A stretch of DNA of 64,000 nucleotides from assembly GCA_016802295.1 (NCBI GenBank), contig JAESIW010000154.1, positions 287,575-351,574 on the forward strand, read 5' to 3'. The notes beneath the pieces were generated by a model, which worked only from the letters and a program-made list of their open reading frames with translations, made no database searches and was not told the DNA's origin. Positions 53,376 through 64,000 of the stretch are shown here, piece by piece (the stretch's first letter is position 1; the number at the start of each line of letters is the position of its first letter). A program made the translations under genes and the position numbers. The DNA is from Brachionus rotundiformis (taxonomy: Eukaryota; Rotifera; Eurotatoria; Ploima; Brachionidae).

Positions 53376-56300
53376 TTAAGCACTGCTTGCTTTCATTAGA
53401 ATACAAACTAAAAAGTTGTCCTGTTCCTCGTTTAGCTGATCTGTCCTAAATCCGGACAACAATTGTTTGAACACTTTGGTGCACAAATTAGAGCTGCTTG
53501 TGAATATGTTCAAATTGGCCTGTGGTCTGTGGTCATCGGGCAAGCTGACTACACCAGCTGCACACTTCTGGTTCAGATAAGACACTAAATTGTGCAATGA
53601 TCTCTTTTGTAAAACACTTTTGTCCGATTTGGTCAAATCACTGGCCACACACATATACACTGAATAGGTTACTGAGTCGTCATTTTCAAATTTTTCGCTC
53701 AGCTTTTTTTCTATATCGTCCAGCTTGGACGAGTCCAAGCGGATTCTTTGATTAATCTGTAAATTCATGTCCTTGTTTTCTGCTGGCAAAATATTTTGAC
53801 TTAGGACTTTATTTCCAGCCAGATGGTAAAATTTGACCGGAAAAGAGTTTTTTTTCAAAGTCAACTGGCCCGACCAGCAGACATACGGCTCTAGGAGATT
53901 TTTCATGTCGCTTAAATTCTTTATCGTTTTGGTCATCACCGACCGAGACAAGTGGACATGCGACTCGTCCAATAGCCAGTTGGATTGGACTACTTGTCTC
54001 ACCTGCCTCTTATCCTCTATCTCTCCCTCGTCTTTTTCCTTACCCAAATCAAACTCTCTTTTATCCGACTGGCTATTTTTGAGTCCATTGGGCGATAGCG
54101 AACGCTTTTTTTTAACCTGTGGACTCTTTGATCTGGACTTGGAACGATTTTTTGAGTCAATTGCATCCACTCGACGGCCATTGTCTGTTTTGGTAATTAC
54201 AATTTTCTCATAGTTCGACTTTGGCTCTGAACCATTGGTCATCTTGGGCTTTTTGGTTTTGGACTCGTCCTCGGCCGCTTGGCTGTCCGACTGGACCAAG
54301 CGCCGCTTTGGACTTGGCGATCTGGACTTTTTGGGTGAGCGCAATTTGGGCTGTAATAGGTTGAATTTTTTCGGGTCATGGAAGTCGATTCGAAGTCTGT
54401 CAGAGCGTGGCAAGGTCTTACCACGCAACTCGAATCGAACTTCCTCGGCATGTTTGACATTATAAAACAGCACAAAAGCAAAGTTGTTCGGACTGGTATA
54501 CAATATGTCATATTTGCTCGAGTCATTGGTGTTCAGTATGTACTTGATCTCTTTTTCCAGGTCTTTAATGTTGGAGTTGTCTTTGAGACCGCCGATCCAT
54601 AGACAATTTGTTGCTTGCACTTTACCTGAATTAAATAATAATGATTAAAGCTGATTTAATAAAAAATTCATCTTGATATGGTTATAAAAAAGCACATTTT
54701 AACTGTGCCCCGGCTTGGTACAAATCAAATAGATTCTAATTTGATTTCTATTCTTATTCGAATGGCCGATGGATGTGAGGTTCTATTGATCATTAAATCG
54801 AGCATTTTATTTTAATAATTAAATTAATAATAGTTGTATAAATAGATCTAAGTTATTTAAGATTATTTTTTTTTAAAATGGATATTCTAGGTCAGAGTGG
54901 ATCGAATAGGCTCTTCGATTAAACACTGTCATTGACGCCAAACAGACTAAAAGCAAAGGTGAGCAAATAGCACATAGAAAAGCAGTGAAAAAAAATAATT
55001 TTTTTTTATATATGTGGTTGGCTGGTGAGTTGAAAATTAGTTAGAATCTAAAAATTTGAAAATTTTGATTATTTCCGATTAATTAGATAATTTTCGAATA
55101 AAAAATAGTATTTTTTTATTTAAAAATATCACGCATACTTGATTAAAATTTTCTTTTTTTTTTTATTAAGATAATAAAATTCAGTCTGATATTGAACATT
55201 TAATTGCCTCTAAATCTTTGACAATTTATTATCAATTAGAAAGATTGGAACAATAAATCCAAGTCCAAGTGGTAATAATATTTATATTTAAAAAAAACTT
55301 TTTTTAACTCTCATCTAAAAAATTTAATAAAGTAAATAAGGTGCTTGTTAAAATATTTTTTATAATATGGTTATATTATGGTATGAAACATTAATAATAT
55401 TATAAGACCTAAATTTTTTAATCAAATGAAATGATGTTAGTCACTTTATCTAATTTGTTTATAAGTGATTGTTAATCTCAGGTCTGATGTTTTTTATTAA
55501 ATCCTTATTTCTTTTTTAATACTAAATTATCTAGCTATTTTAGTATCTAAAAATATTTTGTCAGTAATCAGTTTAAAGATTAAATTTAGAATCTTTTGTT
55601 TTCTTTCTTTAAAAGAAGTCAAATAGCTGAAAGAAGAGAAATTAAGAGATCATGACCATTATTACCTAACCCTCCACAATAGTCATTTAAATTTTTAACA
55701 AAAAAACAATATCTTAAATTAAATTGATAGGCTTTAGGAGCACCTGATTCTCGATCCTAATTATATTAAATTTATCTCTAGAATTTCAAGCTGTTCTATG
55801 TTCAAAGAAGTATGCTAATTTTCATAGACATTGACTAAATTTTTAAAATGATCATATCTTTACATAATTTAATAGATGTTTGAATTTATCTATAATTTAA
55901 TTTGAATAATTTTAATTTAACCCGGTTTACACGTAACACAAATTAAAAAGATAAATGCTTTTAAAAAAACTTCCAGCCTATTGATAAGATCTAAATTTTT
56001 GCAAAATTTACTTTGAATTTATTTCAAAAAAATTACTAGCATTTGAAATTAAATATAAAAATGATATTCAAATATTAAATTCCAAATTAAAATCAATCTA
56101 ATCAATTAGTTGAGAAAATATTTTTTTAAAATTATCTTTTTTTTTAAATTTACATAACAAGTAAAGCGTGTTACATTAAAACTATTCATATTAAATAACC
56201 TAACTCTTTAAATTGAGATGATACTTTGAATTGATCATCAACTTTAGGAAGCCATTGTTATTTGGAATGAATTTAAACTAATTGTCTCACCTGACTCTCT

Positions 56301-58471
56301 CCCTTATTTTCTTGATGATAAATTAATTTTTTTCCCATTAGACAAAAATAAACATATTTATCTTGTTTAACTCAGAGAATCAACTGATTAATTGACTAGG
56401 CCTTAATTAAATGTAGGTCTGCTATTTTTTCTATTCTTGTTTATCTATCAAATTGGATAGAATAGCTTAAATTTTAGGGGTATTTTTAATATCAAGAAAA
56501 GCTTAAAGAAAACAAACATAAAAAAATTTCAAGACAAAATTAATTTTAAACAAAAATATAGATATTTATCGTGTTTAAAAAAACAAACTAGTTTGTGTGA
56601 GGTATCAACTGATTAGACATAGTTTGTTAAGGTATTTTAAAAATGTGTCCTAGTCTCTTGTCCAACAAAGCGACTAGATTGGAAATATAATATTCTTTCT
56701 ATTCTTGATTATCTATCAAATAGAATAAAAATATCCTCTTGTCTAAAATAGGCAAAATTGCATTCAAAACAAATAAGCTTGGTCAATGACTGGGCGAATG
56801 CAGAAGAGCCAAATAATAGCAGTGGATCGATTGCATCTGATAGATCTGATAGAAGACAAAAAAATGGACAATGTTCTGATAATAAATTGATTGGCGTGTT
56901 TGCATGTACTTGATCGGCACCGGACCAACAGCCTACTGGGTCTCTAAATCAGTCTGTTCTATTTTTCGTCTTAGTTGAATAACCACGTTTATGGAGAGCC
57001 TACTCGGCCATTGCACGGTTACATTGCACTTGCTTGGTATTGGCTGCACATTTGCCAATAGTGAACACAAAATAGCAATAAAAGAGCACACAACAGGTCA
57101 AAAATTGAAACTCTCGGACAACAATACAAAGCCAATATAAAAAGCTCTAACACCAAATATGCCCAAAATAGTCTAGAACGCTTAATGGCCGTACCATAAA
57201 ATAAAATAATTTTTTTTTTCTCTATCTCTCTATCTCTCTCACTCTCTTCTCTCCTATTTTTATTCTCTCATTCTTTTAATTCTCATAATAAAATAAAATA
57301 AAATAAAATAAACATAATTCTAAAAGGATGCCTGTCTAACATATCAATAAACAATGTGTATATTAAATGTTAAAATAAATGTGTTACCGTATCCAATTTT
57401 GATTTCGCTTTGACCGATGCGTTTGCCGTTCATGCGCATCTTGGCCTCCCTGGCCATGTCCATGTTCTCGTACCTGACGAACGCGTAGGTCTTTTTGGCG
57501 TAGTCGGCCTGGCCGGGCGGCAGACTCTTCTTGATGTCGATGTCCTCGAGAGCGCCGTACCGCTCGAACTGCTTCCACAAGTAGCTTTTGTCGGTGTCGG
57601 CGTCAAGGTTGCCGATGAACAGCGTCCTGGTCTGGTCCTTGTCGTCGTCGAAGTAGTGCATGGCGGGCGAGGCGGCCGGCGCCAGCGGGGTCTTCATGAG
57701 AGGCGGCGGCGGCGGCTGGCGGGGCCGCGGCGAGCGCTTCGGCGAGAGCCGGTAGGCGAGATCGTCGTACTTGAGGCGCGCGGGCGGGGGCGTGCGCGCC
57801 TTGGCGGCGGGAGGCGACCTCGCCTTGGAGTCGTAGCGCCGCTTGGGCGAGGCGCGGCGCTCGTACTCGACGAGGTCGCGCGCCCGCGGCCTCCCGTACG
57901 CCCTCGGCGAGACCGAGCGCCGGCCCAGGCCCCTCGGCGGCGACCTGGAGCGCCGCGGCGGCCCGCCCGAGCTGTAGCTCTTGTACACCGGCTCGATGTA
58001 CATCGACACGCCGCACAGCGACTTGTGGTTCTTGTCCCGCTTGGCCGCCAGCGCTGTCTCGTGATCGTTGAAGTTCACGAAGGCGATGCGTTCGCCGCGC
58101 GAGCTCGCGCCCGATTTCTTGTTGTATACAATCTTGATTGTAAATTGGCCGTAGCGTTTAAACTCACGGTAAATGCTGTCGTAGAGATGGTCGTAGTCGA
58201 TTTTTTCGTTTAGGTTCTTGATGCATATGGAGACGTACTGTTCGAGGCGGTCGGGAGTGGAGCGTTGGTGGTGGCGGAGGGGCGAGTGGCGTCGGCGGTC
58301 GTCGCGGGACCGGGAGCGGCGCGGCGCTGGCCGGGAGCGCGGCGGCGGCGAGGCCGAGTATGAGCGCGACCTGTGCATGGTGGAAGGGCGTCGCGCGGGC
58401 CCCTTCGGCTTGTACCAGTTTTGGCCGGTCGGCGACGGCGACGCTGATGATACTTTTTCGCTTGTGTTCAT
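53376..58471 (-). CDS. RBM15: RBM15/spenito orthologue, SPOC-domain m6A writer cofactor
   Basis: Two coding exons, 58471-57388 and 54625-53376, joined by GT/AG over a 2.76-kb intron, give 777 residues with frame kept exactly (KIGYG|GKVQATN). The ATG at 58471 is chosen because TTTTCTTTTAAG right before it looks like a splice acceptor; the frame is open for 14 more codons upstream. Order: RS/SP-rich N-terminus, RRM1 (VSICIKNLNEKIDYDHLY), an RS-rich linker, RRM2 (RTLFIGNLDADTDKSYLW), RRM3 (NCLWIGGLKDN), a second RS/SP linker, and a C-terminal SPOC domain (about residues 590-777; WSGQLTLKKNSFPVKFYHL). RBM15/spenito recruits the METTL3-METTL14 complex to RNA in the nucleus. Exon 1 is extremely GC-rich while exon 2 is not. 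Confidence 0.93.
54626..57387. other. Large RBM15 intron
   Basis: 2.76 kb, mostly AT-rich. 56760-57170 is less AT-rich than the rest and may hold conserved regulatory sequence. A CT-rich run (about 57221-57255) and an (AAAAT)n run (about 57288-57312) lie just inside the donor end. No coding sequence was recognised. Confidence 0.5.
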
Positions 58472-59737
58472 TGCCTTAAAAGAAAAACACTCTTTTGAAA
58501 ATAATTTTGTCAATTTTTATTGTTTTAAAATGGCGATGTGAGAAAATTAAAATCACGTATTTGAAAATTAGAAAAAAAAATAAAAATAATAAAAAAAAAT
58601 TTTTTCTCTATGTTTTTTTTTTTTATTTTTTAAGTGCCTTTTTCTTTAAATATGATTATTATAAAAATTTTTTTTTTATGTAGTCTATTGTAGAATATTA
58701 TACAGATAAATAAAATCAATAATTTATGCCATTTTGAGTGATGAGTCCTGAAAATATCTGCAACTGATGGTTGATTGTGATTCGAAGCCTTTTTTTATGT
58801 TAGCTTTGATAAAAATAAAAAATGTTTGGTCTAAGAAAAAAAAATTTATGCTTTTTTTTATATTGTGTTGGTATGAAATTTCGAACTGAGGAAAATGGGG
58901 TCTCCATAAAATATTTTCTCTTTCATTTGTATATGAAGTTTATTGGAGATTGAATTTTTTTTATATTGCAAAATAAACTTAACAATTGTTCAAATAAACA
59001 TCATACTTGGTGAAACACTTGTATCTTTTCTTAAAAAAGGTTGCTAATCAATTGCCTTACAAAAAATATGATTCTAATTTTTATTTTTTTTTATATTAAC
59101 TTTTGAGTTTTCATCCATTTAGGTTCATTTTTGTTCAATAAAAGTGTTTAAAAAAGCTCGAAAAGAAACCATAGATGTTTTTAAATAGCTAAATTGTAAC
59201 CATTCAAGGGGTTAGTGACTATAAAAATCACTAACCTTAACAGAAATAATAAAATAACAAAACCGTTAGTTAGAATTTTCAAAGTCATCACTCATTTTAT
59301 GAAAAAATTAATCTCTTTTTTTTAATTTAATAAATGCTTTTCTTTGTTTCGGTCTGTAAACCTGAAGCAAGTTATTTGGTCCAAACGTGTCGTAAAAATA
59401 ATTAACTTTTTTATTCGAAAATATATGACAAAAATTTTCTTTTCAAAAATACAAAGAAATTTTTAAAATTATATTATTGTCCCCAAAAAGTTTTATGGCA
59501 TACATATAAATTACCAGATACATCACGCATTTTGATTTATTTTATGGGTGCTCAACTTTGGGACGACATAAAAGTAATAAAGAAGCCGCTATGGACTAAC
59601 TAACCACATTTTCTTGTAGAGGACATTCAGCATGATTTATGATACAGCCTATAAAAATGACTCAAAATTTTCTGAAAATATTTTGTTTTCTCCTAACAGG
59701 TATTCAAAATAAAAAAAATAATTTTTGATTAAATTAT
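58472..59737. other. Upstream region of RBM15
   Basis: AT-rich with long T tracts. The probable 5' UTR intron or trans-splice acceptor of RBM15 lies at 58474-58486. Otherwise nothing recognised. Confidence 0.5.
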
Positions 59738-60130
59738 TAATAATAATAAGCTACTCCAGGTTAACTGTAGCAGTTCCCATTTGAAGACTTCTGAATCAAC
59801 GAGTCTTTTCTTGAAGATGTTTTTATTTTTGGATGTAATAGTCTCTATTCTTAACTTATCCAACAACTACTTTATTTGACAGAAAATGTTCTCTCTAGCC
59901 ATTTTTGGTGAACTGTTTTTCGGGTGCTTGTTTCTGGTCCTTCAGTACCTATCTTGAAGTACTCGATTAAGTCACATCTCTATCTTCTTTCCTTTAGTGT
60001 TATCAAGCCTAGCATTTTGAGTTTGCATTCGTATGGTAAGTCTTTTATGGTCTTAATTAGCTTAGTCAAATTATTTAATGATATTGGTAAACTTGTCAAA
60101 TGGCAAATATATTTTCAGGGTTTTCTCAAA
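59738..60130 (-). mobile_element. CR1/L2-like LINE 3' fragment with TTA tail
   Basis: Minus-strand frames read KDLPYECKLKMLGLITLKER, then DLIEYFKIGTEG and FLSNKVVVG with KNIFKKRLVD after a frame change. These match the LPYExRLxxLGLxTLExRRxRGDLIxxYKI and FxNRVV blocks. It ends in TAGCTTATTATTATTA (minus), like the tail of the element at 2545-2990. Confidence 0.8.
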
Positions 60131-60422
60131 ATTAATTTAAAAAAAGTTATTAGGATTATGAGATAGAATCTGAAAGAATGAAGAAACGGATAAATGCTTA
60201 GAGATAAAGAGACTAGATAAATGTACATTTTGGTAAAGAACCGAGTCCTTTAAAGCACTAATTAATTTAATTTCCAAATTTTTTTATTCAAATGACATAA
60301 AATAATTTTCTGGAAATGCAAAGCTAATCATTATGAAGAACAGCAAACTTTCTATTTATCTTTGTTAAGTTAATTTCATCTTTAAAAACTTAAAATGAAA
60401 TTATTTATTTTATTTTATTTAT

Positions 60423-60835
60423 TTAATTAAAGTTTAAGTCCCATCGACAAATTGAAGTAAAAATTAATAGAAAATTAAATATCCATTTTACAATTATGAA
60501 AAAATTCAGTTTTTTATATACAAAAAAATGATTAAGATTATTCAACACACAATATTCTATTAAATAAAAGTAGTATTTTATCGAGTCGGTTAGTCCATAG
60601 TTGTTACATTCAAGGCACCATTCAATCAAAATAACACTGAGTGCTAAATCAAATTCAGTGCAATTTATATGAGTCAGCTCTTCTACTTTTGATAACTGTT
60701 TAATAAAAGAAGTATTCTCTCTATCAAATATCTTGTAATCTTTCCTTAAGAATTCAAATACGTTTTTACATAATTGGTTATTGAAAATTTGTTTGACAAA
60801 GAATATTTTATGCTTATAATAAATTTGTCTAATTG
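60423..60835 (-). CDS. Unassigned exon-like open frame
   Basis: An open minus-strand frame of about 137 codons without any internal Met, so if real it is a terminal exon and not a whole gene. It is rich in Asn, Phe, Ile and Lys and ends in a hydrophobic stretch (FFIIVKWIFNFLLIF). Upstream, at about 60885-60950, a second coding-like stretch (KEFDLRQNILIKRFIGL) precedes a GTAAGT donor, but the phases do not join cleanly. No family is recognised. It may be a diverging gene or a chance frame in AT-rich DNA. Confidence 0.3.
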
Positions 60836-60950
60836 ACTCCAATTTTTAGTGCTTTGTTCAAAGGTTTTGTTTTTGTAAACTTACTAAGTCCAATAAATCG
60901 TTTTATTAAAATATTTTGCCGCAGATCAAATTCCTTTAAGCTCTTTTCAT

Positions 60951-61433
60951 TAATAAAGATTAGAAAAAAATAAATAAAATTATATTTTTACAGTAAAACT
61001 GGAATAGCTAACGCTTTTCAAGTTTTAAACCTCAAGGTTAATTATATCGGAAAAGTTTTTTGGAAATAATCAAAAAAGTTCAACTAAAAATGAAAAAAAA
61101 ATCAATTCAGTAACAAAATCAATTAATAAAATTAAAGATTAATTATCTTTGAATGATATTGAGATTCAAATGTTTATATTTTATTATGTTTTAAAATTTA
61201 ATTTCTATATTTATATTCTGTTAGTGTTATTTTAAAAATATCAAGTGAAAAATATATTTTTGCTTTTGAAACTGGAATAGCTAACGCTAGTAAAAAATAT
61301 AGAAATAATACAATTCAAAATAAATTTTTTTTAAAACTAAATTAAAAAAAATGATCTAATATTTATTTCAGTAAAATTGACATAATTATTAATTTGAACA
61401 AAAAAAGTAAATCATTGAATTTAATCCAATAAT
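60951..61433. other. Intergenic region with a short duplicated motif
   Basis: AAACTGGAATAGCTAACGCT occurs at about 60995-61014 and again at about 61269-61288, the only repeat noticed here. No gene was seen. Confidence 0.5.
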
Positions 61434-62628
61434 TCAATTCACTTGTATTAAGCTGGCAATTAATTTTAATAAAATACTCAACAAATTAAGAATAAAAGTT
61501 AAAATTGTAGTCTGCTCATCCATATTAGTTGGTGATGGCGAATTATCTGGAATATTCACATATAAGGTCCGTTCATTTAATTCTTGAATTTCTCGATTGT
61601 TGAATTCAATCTCATTTTTATAAAATTCTTCCATCTAAAATTGTGAATTAATTTAAGATAATAAGAATAAAAATCGGAGATACTTGAGCCTCTGAAATGT
61701 TTATTTTAGTTCGAAAAACAGTCCATTTTATCCCCTCGGTGCATGGGGGAGTAGTAAGACTTCCCATGTATCTAAAATAACCCTCATTTTGCAAAATATC
61801 TTTGCCAGGAAGAAGAGAGTTTAGTGAAAATTGTATCCTACTCGATTCTTGAAAATAAATATTACTTTTTTTCTTAACAAAAAATAAAAATTACCAGATA
61901 TTTTTTCTTCATTTCCTATTTGATTTACCAATGATTTAATATTATTGTTTTCCTCTTCACTTATCTATTATTGTTATTTTTAAAAGATTATTAAAAATGA
62001 ATAATACAAATTTACTTGAAACAAAAATGAAACCACTGTTGTTTCATTGAATTCTGAGCCGTGAACCAAATGAATCTTGGTACAAAAAAAATATAGAAAA
62101 ATTGTTTTATGAATATTATTTTATACTTCAAGAGGAAATTTTTCATTATCTATATGATGTTCACTGCCCTGATATATGTTAAATCCCCAATGAAAATGAA
62201 ACTGCTTTAGATAATATTTTACTCCAGTTTTAAAATCACTGCCCGTGATATATGGTGTTAAAGACTCATTAAATAATTGATAAGCAATGACTGTCGCATA
62301 AAAATCAATATTTTAATTCAATCTAAAATTAATCATTTACTTGTATGACCATTGTTAGAGACGTTCCAATTGAGAATCCACTCGTAGTTGTGAAAATCGA
62401 TTTGACCAAGATTTGAGTCGTAGACAGCTTGAGATGATTTGATATTTATCGGTGACTGTAGCCTTCCTGCACAGTTTGGATACTCATGAATCCAATAATC
62501 TGGACCGTAACCCTCATAGTTCCACTCACTGGCAAAAAGACCTTTCATAAAAATAAGAATTCAAGTTTTAGAATAAATTTTTATTTACAAGTTAATGTTG
62601 TAAGAGATAAAAAAAGTCTGAATTCCAT
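61434..62628 (-). CDS. Secreted alpha carbonic anhydrase, probably membrane-tethered
   Basis: Seven exons (62628-62589, 62541-62341, 62290-62127, 62075-62016, 61964-61895, 61847-61684, 61634-61434) with GT/AG introns total 900 bases, 299 residues. Exon 1 supplies a short signal peptide (MEFRLFLSLTTLTCLFAS). The alpha-CA fold is clear: EWNYEGYGPDYW, C.GRLQSPINI, SNNGHT (proton-shuttle His64 equivalent), QFHFHWG (first two Zn ligands), GSEHH, then EIHLVH across an exon junction (third Zn ligand), and GSLTTPPCTEG with the catalytic Thr199 equivalent. All key residues are present, so it should interconvert CO2 and bicarbonate outside the cell or in the secretory lumen. The hydrophobic C-terminus (TFILNLLSILLKLIASL) fits a GPI signal or tail anchor, as in CA4. 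Confidence 0.93.
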
Positions 62629-64000
62629 TCTAATTTAATTTTTTTTCATAAATTCTTAAGATCTATTTATTAGAAAAAATAATTGCGCTTTGTCATTTTC
62701 TGAAAAATAATATTAACCAGCAGAATCTGGTTTAGCGCGTTTTTTTTCAGATTAAAATCAAATAATAAAAATGACTAGATATTTTTTAAATTATCTTATC
62801 CTTTAAAACTTGTTCTGATAAATATTATTAGAAAAATTGCCGCAAAATCTTTTCTACTTTTAATTTTCAAGTTATTCTTGATAAAAAAAAACCTGTCTTG
62901 TTTTTATATTTACTTTTCAGGTTTATTTAATGTTTAATTTTCTTAAAATTTAATTTTAATGTACTTTTTTGATCAAGTTATCTTCCTATAATGTGTTTTT
63001 TATTGCCATTTACTGCTAAATTAAAAAATCCTGATCTCAATTGAGAATAAAATCTATAAATTTTAAATATCATATAAATTTTTTTTTTCTCAAATATTCA
63101 ATTAAAATGCTTTAAACTTTTTTATTTGAATTTCAGTAGCAAAAAATGTGAAAAATTTAATTAGTAAATTAGGTAAATACTCACCAATATTACCAAAAAA
63201 GCATGAATTTAAATTAAGGCATAATTATAAAGACAATTTTGTTAAAATTATGAACTTAAGATTAATTATCAATATTATTTTACTAGACATTATTTATTTA
63301 ATATTGCTATAGCATTATTAAAAAAAAACTAAAAAGAAATGTTCTTCATCCTTTTTAAAAATAAAATTTTTATCTTCAAAGAAATTATTCATTAAAAAAA
63401 ATTGTTTAGATATTAAAAATTTAAATTTTTTCTTGAAGCCAAATAATTAGCATATTCAGTGCATTTTAAACTTGATATTTTAACTTATGGAATTATTTCT
63501 AATAATACCCAGAAATGGATTCTAAAATTTTCCATTTAAAAACTTTACCCAGTGTACAGTGAACTTTAAGGTTTGAACTTAATGTTTACTTTTAAACCAA
63601 ATTTAAAGAGTAAATAAAATAATTAATAATTTATTTCAATCGACATTTAATTAGTAATAAATTTTTTATTTTCAATATTGTTTATTTTCAATAAATCCTA
63701 GTTTTTACTTTTGTGTCATTCAGTAAAAATACATAAAAATTTTTTTTTTGGAATTTCAATTGCATTTGAAGAATCTTAAATGGTTTACAAGACCAAATTT
63801 AAGAAGAAATATGTTGTTCTTTTCAAACTAATGAATAAAAAAGCAAGGTAAAATTAAGGTGCTCATAAAATTTGTGTAAAAAAATTATAAATTTGAAATT
63901 ATACTTTACTGTAGTATTAGTGAATTTTATTCCTTTAATCATAATGATGTTCTAAATCATACTCATTAATATGTATTCTTGATACATTTTTGGTTTATTC
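62629..64000. other. AT-rich region to the window end, nothing recognised
   Basis: Contains the upstream region of the carbonic anhydrase gene. No exon, RNA gene or transposon signal was recognised. Confidence 0.5.

Noticed and set aside
53833..54213. 126-codon plus-strand frame opposite RBM15 exon 2
   Set aside because: Antisense shadow of the RS-rich linker and SPOC region; low-complexity product.
57603..58016. 137-codon minus-strand frame inside RBM15 exon 1
   Set aside because: Out of frame with the RRM domains; explained by the lack of AT-rich stop codons.
57410..58213. 267-codon plus-strand open frame opposite RBM15 exon 1
   Set aside because: It is a shadow of the GC-rich, Arg/Pro-rich exon on the other strand. 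Stop codons are rare in any frame of such DNA, and the product is low-complexity.
1..64000. CRISPR arrays, bacterial operons or ribosome binding sites
   Set aside because: The sequence is eukaryotic with spliced genes, and no regularly spaced repeats were seen.
1..64000. A rotifer-type spliced-leader RNA gene
   Set aside because: I looked for a sequence resembling the known bdelloid leader and did not see one. Acceptor-like sites before several start codons do not prove trans-splicing.

Overview
The window is nuclear DNA of a small, AT-rich animal genome. The evidence is spliced genes with introns mostly of 40-100 bp, GT/AG junctions, AATAAA signals, and clear metazoan orthologues: ABHD16A, an ABCA transporter, NOC4L, PACS, RBM15/spenito, an alpha carbonic anhydrase and a class A GPCR. 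The extreme AT content, compact introns and the mix of decayed LINE, Gypsy, Helitron-like and pogo elements suggest a rotifer-like lophotrochozoan such as a monogonont. That placement is an inference; no single sequence here proves the species.

Left third (1-24.9 kb): a duplicated, transposon-rich block. It starts with a plus-strand copy of the last ABHD16A exon (1-416; homology runs to about 602). The full ABHD16A gene lies on the minus strand at 22986-24903. Between them are two near-identical 2.6-kb copies (4327-6927 and 15156-17756) of a divergent pair: a type II membrane glycosyltransferase-like gene and a membrane-anchored methyltransferase-like gene. A third, badly decayed and inverted copy of the pair lies at about 1339-1715. 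Around these sit LINE 3' ends, a minus-strand Gypsy gag-pol, a plus-strand Gypsy C-terminal fragment with a chromodomain, a Helitron-like helicase fragment, and a pogo/Tigger-type transposase broken by one in-frame stop.

Middle (27.3-43 kb): an intronless DUF1295 membrane protein (27389-28351), a complete ABCA transporter of about 20 exons (30207-38077) with a LINE remnant in its central intron, an intronless GPCR (38972-40201), and an intronless 470-residue protein of unknown family on the minus strand (41585-42997).

Right third (43-64 kb): a LINE remnant, NOC4L on the minus strand (45028-48046) head to head with PACS (48373-51176), RBM15/spenito on the minus strand (53376-58471) with a strikingly GC-rich first coding exon, a poorly supported exon-like frame (60423-60842), and a seven-exon secreted alpha carbonic anhydrase on the minus strand (61434-62628).

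The housekeeping genes act in unrelated processes: lipid hydrolysis, ribosome biogenesis, membrane traffic, m6A writing and lipid transport. The one arrangement that looks like a functional unit is the divergent glycosyltransferase-methyltransferase pair, which is duplicated as a unit and kept nearly identical between copies.
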